A stretch of DNA of 64,000 nucleotides from Streptomyces viridochromogenes (GTDB lineage: Bacteria > Actinomycetota > Actinomycetes > Streptomycetales > Streptomycetaceae). This document shows, piece after piece, positions 35,958 to 44,617 of this stretch (position 1 is the stretch's first letter; each line of letters starts with the position of its first letter). The notes under the pieces were generated by a model. The model saw only the letters and a program-made list of their open reading frames with translations. It did not search any database and was not told the DNA's origin. The translations under genes and the position numbers were made by a program. The stretch lies in assembly GCF_001270495.1 (NCBI RefSeq), contig NZ_LGUR01000117.1, forward strand, positions 248,001 through 312,000, given 5' to 3'.

Positions 35958-36854
35958 TCAGTCCTCCGTGGTGGGCGCCTTGCGGCGCAGTCGGTACACC
36001 GCGCCGCCGGCCGCGCCCGCGATCAGGAGACCGCCGGCGACCAGCGCGGGGACGGAGTCGGTGAAGGTGCCGCCCGAGCCGGCCCGCACACCGTGGTGGC
36101 TCGCCTCGTCGGCGCAGTCGGCCTCGGCGTTGTCGGGTTCGGCCATGTCAGGTGCGGCCTTGTCGGGTTCGGCCATGTCGGGTTCGGCTCTGTCCGAACG
36201 GGGATCGGCGCAGTGTTGACCGCCGCCGCCCGTGCCGCCGCTGCCACCCTCCATCCCGCCCTGGCCGCCGTCGTGGCCGCCCTCGATGCCGCCCTCGTGG
36301 CCCCCGTCGTCGCCGCCCTGGCCGCCGTCGTGGCCCCCCTCCATGCCAACCTGGCCACCGTCCGAGCCGCCCATGCCTCCGTCCTTGCCGCCCTCTTTTC
36401 CTCCGTCCTTGCCTCCGTCCTTGCCGCCGGTGTCGAGGGCCACCGTCAACGTCGCGCTCCACTCCTTGCCCTCCCCTCCGGGCGCCGCCGGGCAGGTGCC
36501 GTCCACTGTCCATGCGGAGTCCGATCCGACCGCGTCGGGGTCGCCCTCGAAGTTCCCGGCCGGGGGGATGCGGGCGGTGCCGCTGTAGGCGGGCCCGGCG
36601 CTCTTCTCGTCGTTGCCGGAGACCCGTTTCAGCTCGACGGTGCCCTCCTCGAAGGCTTGCGAGGTGGCGTCGAGGGTGGCGGGCGCGGTCCCGCCGATCG
36701 GGTCGCAGGAGACCGAGATGGTGACGCTGCCGCCCGGGGAGACGCTGCCGGGGCTGACCTCCGCGGTCGGTTCCGCGAAGACGGCCGAGGCGGCGAAGCC
36801 CAGGACGACACCGGCCAGAGCGGCGACGGACAGGGCGCGGACGGTGCGGCGCAT
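35958..36854 (-). CDS. Exported Gly-rich repeat protein with C-terminal membrane anchor
   Basis: 298 residues. Signal peptide MRRTVRALSVAALAGVVLGF to about residue 27, then a beta-rich domain (AEVSPGSVSPGGSVTISVSC, GTARIPPAGNFEG) with two cysteines. A low-complexity region of GGKDGG, GGHDGGQGG and GGIEGG repeats spans about 145-215, followed by an Asp/Ala/Glu/Pro repeat (AEPDMAEPDKAAPDMAEPDN). A C-terminal helix (PALVAGGLLIAGAAGGAVY) with RLRRK forms a stop-transfer anchor; there is no LPXTG. It is likely a surface protein with a flexible stalk crossing the wall. Function unknown. Confidence 0.75.
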   Translation of the reverse strand: MRRTVRALSVAALAGVVLGFAASAVFAEPTAEVSPGSVSPGGSVTISVSCDPIGGTAPATLDATSQAFEEGTVELKRVSGNDEKSAGPAYSGTARIPPAGNFEGDPDAVGSDSAWTVDGTCPAAPGGEGKEWSATLTVALDTGGKDGGKDGGKEGGKDGGMGGSDGGQVGMEGGHDGGQGGDDGGHEGGIEGGHDGGQGGMEGGSGGTGGGGQHCADPRSDRAEPDMAEPDKAAPDMAEPDNAEADCADEASHHGVRAGSGGTFTDSVPALVAGGLLIAGAAGGAVYRLRRKAPTTED

Positions 36855-37005
36855 GGGGTGAGCTCCTTCGGCCGACGGCTGCGGGGGTACGGCGGTCGTG
36901 CCCCCAGCCATGACAGCCCGCCCGGCGGCCGGGCGCGCGCGGCCGGGCACCATTCGCGGGACGGAGCACGGCCGAGCGGGTGACATCCCCGTCAGTTCAG
37001 CAGCG

Positions 37006-37722
37006 TCAGTTCAGCAGCGCCGCCAAGTCGCGCTCCAGGCCGCGGCCCCGTCGGCTGACGACCCCGGCCGCGACGTCCGAGAGCTTGCGGTTGGTGCCCT
37101 GGGAGATGCGGCGCAGTACGCCGAAGGCGTCGTCGGCGTCACAGCCGAGGACGTGCATGACGATGCCGCAGGCCTGGTCGACGACGGGCCGGGTGCGCAG
37201 GGCGGTGTCGAGCTGGTCGAGCTCGGTGAGCGCGGCGCGGTAGGAGCGGTCGCGGACCAGGCAGCTGGCCGCGAAGTCGCCGAGAGCGTGCACGGGGCCG
37301 TGGGCGACGTCCTCCAGGGCGCCCGGCCGGAAGCTGTAGAGACTGAGCGTCACCGTCAGCACGGAACGGCGGAACGGGAGCGTGACACTGGAGCGCACGC
37401 CCGAGTCGAGCGCCATGGCGCGGTAGTCCGGCCAGCGCTCGTCGCGCAACAGGTCGGCCGAGTCGACAGGCTCGCCGCGTTCCAGGGCGGCCGGAATGGG
37501 TCCGTCCCCGGAGCGGAGCTGCACGGCGACGAGTCCGGCGAGGTCGGGATGGGTGACGGCGGCGGGCCGCTCGGCTCCCGCCTCGGCGACGACGCTGCTC
37601 GCTCCGCAGCAGTCGGTGGTGCAGCGCACGGCCTGTTCGACCAGCTCGGACAACCGGCGCCCCGGAAGGGCGGCTTCGGCGGACTCGTGTCCCCAGTGAC
37701 CCACTGGGTGGTGAGCGGACAT
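37006..37722 (-). CDS. GAF-ANTAR transcription antitermination regulator
   Basis: 238 residues from the ATG at 37722 (GGAGGAG upstream). An N-terminal GAF-like sensor (LVEQAVRCTTDCCGASSVVA, SSVTLPFRRSVLTVTLSLYS) is followed by a C-terminal ANTAR RNA-binding domain (LDTALRTRPVVDQACGIVMH, DAFGVLRRISQGTNRKLSDV). ANTAR proteins bind paired RNA stem-loops and prevent termination. A CCC-rich Cys cluster (CTTDCC) in the GAF part might sense redox or metal. It is divergent from the PAS/GAF gene. Confidence 0.88.
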   Translation of the reverse strand: MSAHHPVGHWGHESAEAALPGRRLSELVEQAVRCTTDCCGASSVVAEAGAERPAAVTHPDLAGLVAVQLRSGDGPIPAALERGEPVDSADLLRDERWPDYRAMALDSGVRSSVTLPFRRSVLTVTLSLYSFRPGALEDVAHGPVHALGDFAASCLVRDRSYRAALTELDQLDTALRTRPVVDQACGIVMHVLGCDADDAFGVLRRISQGTNRKLSDVAAGVVSRRGRGLERDLAALLN

Positions 37723-37846
37723 CCTCAACTCCTCCTATCTTTCTGCGCGTTCCCGGACCCGCGCGGGAAAAACAGCGGAGGAACAGGCAGAACCTGTGGG
37801 CGCCCCGCCGTCCCGGAGCACGTCACCACGAGCTAGGTTCGTCCCT

Positions 37847-38974
37847 ATGGCGAAGACCGACGAATTCGGTGAAGAGCTCGCGGATTTCGTGCGCCGCGTC
37901 GCGGAACTCAAGGCGGCGCGGTCCGTGTCGGAAGGGGACCTGCCGACGGTACTGGACGCGGCCATCTTCGAACTCGACCATGTCGCCGACCAGTTGTGGC
38001 CGTGGTACGAGCGGCTGTCCTCGTCGGGACCGCCCCGCACGACGTCCGCCGACCGCCAGGAGCAGCATCTGCTCCGGGCCGTGTTCCAGCGGTTTCCGCT
38101 CCCCGTGGCGCTGGTGGACCGGGAGGCGGTGGTGCGGCGGCTGAACTTCGCGGCGACGTCCTTCACGGGTGTCCGGGCGGGCTATGCGACGGGCCGGCCG
38201 CTGACCGGGTTGCTCGCCCATGCCGACCGGGCCGCCTTCCGTTCCCAGGCTGCGGCCGTGGCCCGCGGTGAGGGCGACCGCAGCCTCACCGTGCGCCTCC
38301 AGCAGCGCCCGTCCGTGCCGGTCCACGCGACCCTGACCGCCGTCCGCCCCAGCGGGGAACCGCACACCACCGTGCTGGTGGTGCTACAGCCGGGGGACCT
38401 CAGCGCGTCCGAGTCCGCAGGCGTGACCGAAAGCCCGACGACCCAGGTCTCCGACCTCACCGAGGCGACCCGGCACGCGGCCCTGATGGACGTCCTGGAC
38501 GAGATGACCACGACCCTCCTGACCGCACCGCGCGGCGACCGCGAGGCGGTCGTCCGGGAGGCGGCCCGGGTCCTCCATGGCCGCCTCGCCGACTGGGTGA
38601 TCGCCGACACGGGCACGGACGGCCTGTCCCGTACGACGGTGCTGGCCCCCTCGGAGAAGGAGGCGAAGACGCTGTCGTCCCAGTCCCCGGCCACCTGCCC
38701 CCTCGTCGTGGAGACGGCCCGCTCGGCCTCCCCCGCCCTGCAGGTCCGTCCCCCGGACCCGGACGCCTTCGGCCGCGATCCCGAGGGCGCCCCCGTCCTC
38801 GTACAGGCGAACGTCACGTCACTGCTGTGCGTGCCTGTCGTGGTCGGGGGCGCCGTGGAAGGCGTCCTGACACTGTTCAGATGCGGAGCCCGCCTCGCCT
38901 TCTCGATGGCGGAGGCAAAGGCGCTGGACACGATGTCCCGCCACATATCACTGGCGGCGACAGCAACCCCCTGA
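37847..38974 (+). CDS. PAS and GAF domain sensor protein
   Basis: 375 residues from the ATG at 37847. The N-terminal helical part (DEFGEELADFVRRVAELKAA) leads to a PAS domain (VFQRFPLPVALVDREAVVRR, GYATGRPLTGLLAHADRAAF) and a C-terminal GAF domain (MDVLDEMTTTLLTAPRGDRE, SLLCVPVVVGGAVEGVLTLF). No kinase, phosphatase or output domain follows, so it may act by protein contact. It lies between the ANTAR regulator and the sigma factor gene and converges on the latter. Similar PAS/GAF proteins with PP2C tails regulate SigB-type factors; the tail is absent here. Confidence 0.8.
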   Translation: MAKTDEFGEELADFVRRVAELKAARSVSEGDLPTVLDAAIFELDHVADQLWPWYERLSSSGPPRTTSADRQEQHLLRAVFQRFPLPVALVDREAVVRRLNFAATSFTGVRAGYATGRPLTGLLAHADRAAFRSQAAAVARGEGDRSLTVRLQQRPSVPVHATLTAVRPSGEPHTTVLVVLQPGDLSASESAGVTESPTTQVSDLTEATRHAALMDVLDEMTTTLLTAPRGDREAVVREAARVLHGRLADWVIADTGTDGLSRTTVLAPSEKEAKTLSSQSPATCPLVVETARSASPALQVRPPDPDAFGRDPEGAPVLVQANVTSLLCVPVVVGGAVEGVLTLFRCGARLAFSMAEAKALDTMSRHISLAATATP

Positions 38975-38994
38975 AGGGGCGCGAAACCCGCCCC

Positions 38995-39786
38995 TCAACC
39001 CACGTCGCTCAGAACCTGCTCCCGTACCCGGCTGCAGCACCGGCTGATCAGCCGGGACACATGCATCTGCGAGATGCCGAGCTGCTCGGCGATCCGGCTC
39101 TGCGTCATGTCCCCGAAGAACCGCATGTACAGAATCGCCCGCTCACGCTCGGGCAGCGCCGCCAGCCGAGGCGCGACCGCCTCACGGTCCACGACCGTGT
39201 CCAAGGCGGGATCGGCGGAGCCCAGCGCGTCGCTGAGCGAGTACCCGTCGTCGCTGCCGGGCAGCTCCGCGTCCAGCGACAGGGCGGTGAAACTCTCCAG
39301 TGCCTCAAGGCCGACCTTGACGTCGGCCTCGCTCATGTCCGCGTGCGCGGCGATCTCGGCGACCGTCGGACGGCGACCGGACACGGTCTGCAGGTCCTGG
39401 ACGGCGAACCGGACGCGGTTACGCAGGTCCTGCACCCGGCGCGGCACATGCAGCGTCCACATGTGGTCGCGGAAGTGCCGCTTGATCTCGCCGGTGATGG
39501 TGGGCACGGCATAGCTCTCGAAGGCGTTGCCGCGTTCGGGGTCGTACCGGTCGACGGCCTTGACCAGTCCGAGGGCGGCGACCTGGCGCAGGTCGTCGAA
39601 GCTCTCGCCGCGGCTGCGGAACCGTCCGGCGAGCCGGTCGGCCATGGGGAGCCATGCCTCGACGATCCTCTCGCGGACGGTGTCGCGCTGCTGCCCCTCG
39701 GGCAGGGTGGCGAGCTTGCGGAAGTCCTCCGCGGTATCGGGGGCGTCGTCGTGCGGGTGGTGCTTCGCGCTCACTGAAGTGGGCAT
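38995..39786 (-). CDS. SigB/SigF/SigG-subfamily RNA polymerase sigma factor
   Basis: 263 residues from the ATG at 39786. Directs RNA polymerase to stress or differentiation promoters. Region 2: LPMADRLAGRFRSRGESFDD, LRQVAALGLVKAVDRYDPER and FESYAVPTITGEIKRHFRDH; region 3: RRPTVAEIAAHADMSEADVK; region 4: ERERAILYMRFFGDMTQSRI with ISQMHVSRLISRCCSRVREQ. These mark the B/F/G group. AAGGGAG lies about 12 bases before this ATG, a little far; an in-frame upstream extension is possible. No anti-sigma factor gene adjoins it. Confidence 0.93.
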   Translation of the reverse strand: MPTSVSAKHHPHDDAPDTAEDFRKLATLPEGQQRDTVRERIVEAWLPMADRLAGRFRSRGESFDDLRQVAALGLVKAVDRYDPERGNAFESYAVPTITGEIKRHFRDHMWTLHVPRRVQDLRNRVRFAVQDLQTVSGRRPTVAEIAAHADMSEADVKVGLEALESFTALSLDAELPGSDDGYSLSDALGSADPALDTVVDREAVAPRLAALPERERAILYMRFFGDMTQSRIAEQLGISQMHVSRLISRCCSRVREQVLSDVG

Positions 39787-40034
39787 CGTGCGTCGCAACT
39801 CCCTTGGTTGTGCTCTGGCTTGGACGGTCACCATGGGAGTGCGGGCGCGTACCGGAGCGGGACACACCCGTGGCGGGGAATCCCCGCTCCCACGGACGTG
39901 CCTCCTGTCCGAAGCACTGATTCTTCGCCTGCCCCCGCCCCCGGGCCGCAAACCCCCGGGCAGGTTTTCCACCGTCCGGCAGGGTCACTCGGAGCGGAGC
40001 CGCACAGTCCCCCACCGGACCCGGGAGGTCCCGC

Positions 40035-41837
40035 ATGAGCACCAAGGTCGCCGACCATGTCCTGCAGCGCCTTCGCGAGTGGGGTGTGGAGCACGTCTTC
40101 GGCTATCCCGGCGACGGCATCAACGGCCTGCTCGCCGCCTGGGGCCGCGCCGAGAACAAGCCCCGCTTCATCCAGTCCCGGCACGAGGAGATGTCCGCGT
40201 TCCAGGCGGTCGGTTACGCCAAGTTCAGCGGCCGTCTCGGGGTGTGCGCGGCGACGTCCGGACCGGGCGCGATCCATCTCCTGAACGGCCTGTACGACGC
40301 CAAGCTCGACCATGTCCCCGTCCTGGCCGTCGTGGGCCAGACGCACCGCACCGCGATGGGCGGCTCGTACCAGCAGGAGGTGGATCTGCACACCCTGTTC
40401 AAGGACGTCGCCTCGGACTTCGTGGAGACGGTGACGGTCCCCGAGCAGCTGCCGAACGTCCTGGACCGGGCGATCCGCACCGCGTACGCGCGCCGTGCGC
40501 CCACGGCGATCATCATCCCCGGCGACGTGCAGGAGCTCGACTACTCGCCGCCCACGCACGAGTTCAAGATGGTGCCCTCCAGCCTGGACCGCAGCGGTTG
40601 GACGTCGATCCCCTCGGACGACTCGATCCGCCGGGCGGCCGAGATCCTCAACGCCGGTGACAAGGTGGCGATCCTGGTCGGTCAGGGCGCGTCCGGCGCG
40701 CGGGCCGAGGTGGAGCGGATCGCCGAACTGCTCGGCGCCGGCGTGGCCAAGGCCCTGCTCGGCAAGGACGCGCTGAGCGACGAACTACCGTATGTCACCG
40801 GCTCGATCGGCCTGCTGGGCACCCGCCCCTCGTACGAGCTGATGCGCGACTGCGACACCCTGCTGACCATCGGGTCCTCCTTCCCGTACACGCAGTTCCT
40901 GCCGGACTTCGGCGAGGCGCGGGGGGTGCAGATCGACATCGATCCGCACATGGTCGGGATGCGGTATCCGTACGAGGTGAACCTGGTCGGCGACGCGAAG
41001 GCGACGCTGGAGCGGCTGATCCCGCTGATCAGGTCCGAGGAGCGCGGCCGTGAGTGGTACGACACGGTGTGCGACAACGTGGCGCGCTGGAGTGAGGTGA
41101 TGGAGCGGCGGGCGAACCAGTCCGCCGACCCCATCAACCCGGAGTACGTCGCCCGCACCCTGGCCCCGCTGCTCCCCGACAACGCGATCGTCTCCTCCGA
41201 CTCGGGCTCGGCGGCCAACTGGTACGCCCGCCACCTGACGATGCGGCCGGGCATGCGCGGGTCGCTCTCCGGGACCCTCGCGACGATGGGCTGCGGTGTG
41301 CCGTACGCGATCGGCGCCAAGTTCGCCCACCCGGACCGTCCGGCGATCGCGCTGGTCGGCGACGGCGCGATGCAGATGAACGGCCTCGCGGAGCTGATCA
41401 CGGCGGCGAAGTACAAGGACCTGTGGGAGGACCCGCGCCTGGTCGTGGCCGTGCTGAACAACCATGACCTCAACCAGGTCACCTGGGAGATGCGCGCCAT
41501 GGAGGGCGCCCCGTCCTTCCTGCCTTCCCAGGAGCTTCCGGACGTGCAGTACGCCGCCTTCGCCCGCAGCCTCGGCCTGACGGGCATCCGCGTCGAGAAG
41601 CCCGAGGACGTCGAGGCCGGCTGGCGGGCGGGCCTGGAGGCGGACGGCCCCGCGGTCATCGAGTTCCTCACCGACCCCGCCGTACCCCCGATCCCGCCGC
41701 ACGCCACCTGGGAGCAGATGGAGGCCACGGCCTCGTCGATCCTGAAGGGGGACGCGGATCGCGGGTCGATGATCAGGCAGGGGTTCAAGGCGAAGGTGCA
41801 GGAGTTCCTGCCGGGGCGGGAGAAGAAGGGCCACTGA
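40035..41837 (+). CDS. Thiamine-diphosphate-dependent enzyme, pyruvate oxidase/acetolactate synthase-like
   Basis: 600 residues. TPP domains: MSTKVADHVLQRLREWGVEH, VFGYPGDGINGLLAAW, SRHEEMSAFQAVGYAKFSGR with the catalytic Glu, TSGPGAIHLLNGLYDAKLDH, and the TPP-binding GDGAMQMNGLAELITAAKYK to VLNNHDLNQVTWEMR. The middle domain (GDKVAILVGQGASGARAEVE) is FAD-type. Overall closest in style to pyruvate oxidase (PoxB-like), making acetate or acetyl phosphate from pyruvate, but substrate is not certain. GGGAGG lies 7 bases before the ATG. Its TGA stop lies within the TTCAGT dyad cluster that marks the island edge. Confidence 0.9.
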   Translation: MSTKVADHVLQRLREWGVEHVFGYPGDGINGLLAAWGRAENKPRFIQSRHEEMSAFQAVGYAKFSGRLGVCAATSGPGAIHLLNGLYDAKLDHVPVLAVVGQTHRTAMGGSYQQEVDLHTLFKDVASDFVETVTVPEQLPNVLDRAIRTAYARRAPTAIIIPGDVQELDYSPPTHEFKMVPSSLDRSGWTSIPSDDSIRRAAEILNAGDKVAILVGQGASGARAEVERIAELLGAGVAKALLGKDALSDELPYVTGSIGLLGTRPSYELMRDCDTLLTIGSSFPYTQFLPDFGEARGVQIDIDPHMVGMRYPYEVNLVGDAKATLERLIPLIRSEERGREWYDTVCDNVARWSEVMERRANQSADPINPEYVARTLAPLLPDNAIVSSDSGSAANWYARHLTMRPGMRGSLSGTLATMGCGVPYAIGAKFAHPDRPAIALVGDGAMQMNGLAELITAAKYKDLWEDPRLVVAVLNNHDLNQVTWEMRAMEGAPSFLPSQELPDVQYAAFARSLGLTGIRVEKPEDVEAGWRAGLEADGPAVIEFLTDPAVPPIPPHATWEQMEATASSILKGDADRGSMIRQGFKAKVQEFLPGREKKGH

Positions 41838-41920
41838 ACTGTTGAACGGCACTGAAGAGTTCAGTTGCGCACGACACAGTTCAGTGGTCAGTTCAGTAGC
41901 GCGGTGAACTGTTCAGTGCC
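41832..41920. repeat. TTCAGT dyad cluster at left edge of the mosaic island
   Basis: Within 89 bases: CACTGAACTGTT (41832-41843, covering the upstream stop codon), the perfect palindrome ACTGAAGAGTTCAGT (41851-41865), GTTCAGT at 41879 and 41891, and GTGAACTGTTCAGTGCC (41904-41920). GGCACTGAA (41848-41856) also pairs with TTCAGTGCC. A related element lies at 54587-54671. The rest of 41838-42109 holds no gene I can support and is less GC-rich than its surroundings. Confidence 0.75.
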
Positions 41921-42109
41921 GTACCTACTCGACTGGTGGGTACAGCGCTCGGCCGAACTCCTCCGCATAGCCACGACCCCGCCGGCTTCAAGATGAACAG
42001 GGGTGAGGATGACCGCCGACCGGGCATACGATGCTCATTCTCCTCGGTGATGTCACGCACGGAAGCAGTCGTCAAGTCCCGTCGCATTCTGGCTAATTGG
42101 GTCGGACGT

Positions 42110-42471
42110 TCACTGCAGGCCGAGTGGCCCGGCCGGTTCGGCGAGTGCGGGCACGAGCTTGTCGGGTGACGTCAGTACCTGCAGCGGTACGTGATCCGCG
42201 CCCGCATCGAGGTGCTGTTTCGCCCTCGCCGCGACGGCATCGGCGGTGCCGTGGGCCACGACTGCGTCCACGAGGCGGTCACTGCCGGGCTTGGCGAGGT
42301 CTTCGTCGCTGAACCCCATCCGTTTCCAGTTGGCGAGGGCGTTCTTCAGGCTGAGGTACATCTCGAGCGTCTGGCGACCGATGGCGCGCGCCTCCTCGGT
42401 GTCGCCGGCCAACACCACCTTGTGCTCCGGTGCGAGGAACGCGTCGGGCCCGATGGTGGGGCCGGGCTGTC
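42110..42471 (-). pseudogene. C-terminal fragment of an LLM-class (F420-dependent) oxidoreductase
   Basis: The frame ending at 42110 reads PTIGPDAFLAPEHKVVLAGD, EEARAIGRQTLEMYLSLKNA, WKRMGFSDEDLAKPGSDRLV and AAVAARAKQHLDAGADHVPL-like text, the C-terminal 120 residues of luciferase-like MSMEG_4141-type enzymes. The N-terminal flavin/F420 barrel part is missing; upstream the frame runs into unrelated sequence next to an inverted repeat. No start or ribosome binding site is present at the break. It is a truncated relic, probably cut by an insertion event. Confidence 0.75.
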
Positions 42472-42528
42472 GCACACGGCAAAGGCGGGCAGGAGGCGTC
42501 CGTTCGGTAGTGGCCGGCCACCACCCTG

Positions 42529-42598
42529 GAGATGCCCTGCCTACCTGCGCTGACTCGTGTCCTGAGAACAACAGTCATCGCAGGTAGCAGGGCATCTC
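42529..42598. repeat. Long inverted repeat, candidate insertion-element ends
   Basis: GAGATGCCCTGCCTACCTGC (from 42529) pairs with GCAGGTAGCAGGGCATCTC (ending 42598), 20-21 bases with one bulge. Pairing extends inwards through CTGACT/AGTCAT with one mismatch. The 17-29-base centre is short, so this may be two IS ends left after deletion or a hairpin target site. It separates two truncated genes. Confidence 0.65.
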
Positions 42599-42614
42599 TA
42601 AGGTGGATTCAGGC

Positions 42615-43003
42615 TCAGTGGGCCATCACGGGCTCGCCCTCGGACGGCTCCAGAGCCCGATTCGGAATCAGGAACGCCGCGATCACCGCACCGGCCACGA
42701 AGATCCCGGAGTCCCACGCCAGGGTGGCCGTGTAGCCCTCGACCCCGGCCTGCGCCGCGGCCAGCGCGCTGGGCTTGTGCGAAGTCAGGTAGTCGGTCGT
42801 GGCCGACGAGGCGACGGTGGTCAGCAGCGCCGTACTGATCGAGCCGCCCACCTGCTGACCGGTGTTGATCAGCGCCGAGGCGACGCCCGTGTCATCGCGG
42901 TGCAGGCCTGAGGTCGCCCCCTGGAACGCGGTGGTCATCACCCCGCCGAGGCCGAGACCCAGCAGGATCATGCCGGGCATGATGTGGGTGGCGTAGGTCT
43001 GTC
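42615..43003 (-). pseudogene. C-terminal fragment of a DHA2-type MFS drug transporter
   Basis: Reads QTYATHIMPGMILLGLGLGG, TTAFQGATSGLHRDDTGVAS, ALINTGQQVGGSISTALLTT and ends WDSGIFVAGAVIAAFLIPNR plus a short acidic tail. This is the last quarter of a 14-helix DHA2 efflux pump (antiporter motif C region and final helices). The first three quarters are absent; homology stops abruptly at about 43003, where a fragment of another gene begins on the other strand. No start codon context. A complete transporter of the same family lies at 45918-47549. Confidence 0.8.
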
Positions 43004-43296
43004 CAACTCGACGCGGAGAGCGAGAACCTGCGTATCACCCGCAAGACCCTCCTCACCCTCCCGCTGCCCTCACCCGCCACCGCCCCGACATCCCGGACCA
43101 CCCCGCCTACCAGCAGATCCTCACCGCCCTGGCAGACGCAGGCCGACCGATGCGCGCCCGCGACCTCTGCCAGGCCTTCGACCTGCCGATCCTCCCGAAG
43201 CACACCGAAGGCATCCGCTCCAAACTGAAACGCCTGCTCAGCCGGGGCATCCTCATCGAAGCCGAACCCGGCTTGTTCGCCCGCCCCGACGCCTGA
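43002..43296 (+). pseudogene. Frameshifted C-terminal fragment of a coiled-coil/winged-helix hypothetical protein
   Basis: Starting at the 43003 breakpoint the DNA reads VQLDAESENLRITRKTLLTL, a coiled-coil tail, then after a one-base frameshift near 43085 DIPDHPAYQQILTALADAGR, PMRARDLCQAFDLPILPKHT, EGIRSKLKRLLSRGILIEAE and PGLFARPDA before a stop. The second part has a winged-HTH look. Proteins with this C-terminus are common hypotheticals in Streptomyces, often near transposases. Head and reading frame are both lost. Confidence 0.65.
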
Positions 43297-43420
43297 GAGC
43301 CACCCCCCACCCGCGACCAGCGATCCTTCCCCAACCTCAACCACGAAGCTAACAAGAGCTCACGTTCCGCACTCTCAGGCTGAGGACTCCGGTGTGGCGT
43401 CATGTTCTGCTCCGGAGCGC

Positions 43421-44428
43421 TCAGTGGTTCGGGGCAACCGCCGGTTCGCGCAGGCGAGCGTTGTTCTGCAGCGCCCACCGCATGGTCCGCGGTGGGCGCC
43501 CGAGCAGGGTTTCCAGTTGGTCGGAGAGGACGTCGTACCGCCCGCCGGCGATCAGCCTGGCCTGGATCCTCAGGTGCGCCGCCACGTGCCGGGCCGCAGC
43601 CGGGTCGCCCAGGGCCTCCTGCAGGAGGGTCTCGTCTATGAAGGTCTCGTTCCAGGCCTCCACTTCCTCAGGGATGTAGGTGACCTGGCGTCCCAGCGCG
43701 GCTGCGTAGTCCTCAGCGAACCCGTACATGTCCTTCAGCTCCGGGCCGGTGAGCGCGTAGGACTTCGAGATGTGCGGTGCGGGGTCGACCAGTATCTTCA
43801 CGCACACCTCTGCCAGGTCGTGAACGGCGATGGGCGCGAGCCGCTGGTTGCCGTAGGGCAGGCGCAGTTCACCGTTGCTCAGCGGGCCCAGTTGCATCCA
43901 GGTCAGGTGGGGGGACTCGGCGAACGTGGTCGCACGTACGTTGACGGTCGGGAGGCCGGACCAGTCCAGCACCTGCTCGCAGACCCAGTGCGCCCGCTGC
44001 TGCGGTGACCAGTCCGTGACCAGTCCGCCGAGCCAGGAACGCCGCTCCTCATCCGGTGTGGTCATCTTCTCGAGCGTCATGTACGACTGCTCGTAGTTGG
44101 ACAGGTGCACGAAGGCCTCGATGTCGCCCTGGGCTCGCGCCGCCGCGGCCATCAAGGTGAGGGCATCGGCGTAGTACGGCTGCGCGCTCATGCTGAAGTA
44201 GATGCGCCGGACACCCTTCAGTGCGGCGGCCACGTCCGCGAGTTTGAGCAAGTCGCCGACGAAGACCTCGGCCCCGGCCTCGCGCAGCGACTGCGCGCGT
44301 TCGTCGTCCCGTCGCACGAACGCGCGCACCGGGTGGCCCTGTTCGAGCAGCATGTCGACCATCACCCTGCTCACGCCACCGACTTGGCCGCCGGCGCCGG
44401 TGATCAGAATGGGATTGCGTTCCGTCAT
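43421..44428 (-). CDS. NmrA-like NAD(P)-binding protein
   Basis: 335 residues from the ATG at 44428 (GGAGG 9 bases upstream). Rossmann start NPILITGAGGQVGGVSRVMV, then HPVRAFVRRDDERAQSLREA, VFVGDLLKLADVAAAL and IYFSMSAQPYYADAL, as in NmrA/HSCARG-type atypical SDRs, which bind NAD(P) without a full catalytic triad and often act as redox sensors or as quinone or isoflavone-type reductases. It lies downstream of the FAD oxidoreductase gene on the same strand, but a hairpin (44561-44580) separates them. It is one of the intact genes in the island. Confidence 0.85.
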   Translation of the reverse strand: MTERNPILITGAGGQVGGVSRVMVDMLLEQGHPVRAFVRRDDERAQSLREAGAEVFVGDLLKLADVAAALKGVRRIYFSMSAQPYYADALTLMAAAARAQGDIEAFVHLSNYEQSYMTLEKMTTPDEERRSWLGGLVTDWSPQQRAHWVCEQVLDWSGLPTVNVRATTFAESPHLTWMQLGPLSNGELRLPYGNQRLAPIAVHDLAEVCVKILVDPAPHISKSYALTGPELKDMYGFAEDYAAALGRQVTYIPEEVEAWNETFIDETLLQEALGDPAAARHVAAHLRIQARLIAGGRYDVLSDQLETLLGRPPRTMRWALQNNARLREPAVAPNH

Positions 44429-44459
44429 TGCTGTGTCCTCCATCTGGTTGGGGTGGTCG

Positions 44460-44513
44460 GCCGTTCAGAAAGCCGAGGAGGGTGGCGTTGACCTCGGCGC
44501 GACGCTCCTGCTG
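44460..44513 (-). pseudogene. Possible short C-terminal scrap of an alpha/beta hydrolase
   Basis: The minus strand reads QERRAEVNATLLGFLNG, matching the last helix of alpha/beta hydrolases (typically PAEVNALLLEFL). It is only 17 residues long and has no upstream partner, so it is a weak call. Confidence 0.3.
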
Positions 44514-44560
44514 CCTGCTTGGTGGGCATGACTGAAAATCGTCTGGTATCTGATTGGTTT

Positions 44561-44580
44561 CCTCACCGGTGAAGGTGAGG
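44561..44580. terminator. Hairpin after the FAD oxidoreductase gene
   Basis: CCTCACC (44561-44567) pairs with GGTGAGG (44574-44580) around six bases, 38 bases past the stop of the oxidoreductase gene and before the NmrA-like gene. Confidence 0.5.
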
Positions 44581-44617
44581 AGGGCGGGTGGCGGGCTGGG
44601 ATCTCAGGGCTTGGAGA

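Noticed and set aside
36232..36430. Short tandem repeats as a CRISPR-like array
   Set aside because: They are in-frame codons for the Gly-rich stalk of the 35958 protein, with no constant repeat-spacer structure.
39868..39895. CCGTGGCGGGGA/TCCCCGC hairpin before the sigma factor gene as a riboswitch
   Set aside because: It is a simple GC hairpin without conserved aptamer features; a terminator or chance dyad is enough.
41900..41920. GTGAACTGTTCAGTGCC as a LexA (SOS) box
   Set aside because: Actinobacterial LexA boxes have GAAC and GTTC four bases apart; here the spacing is one base.
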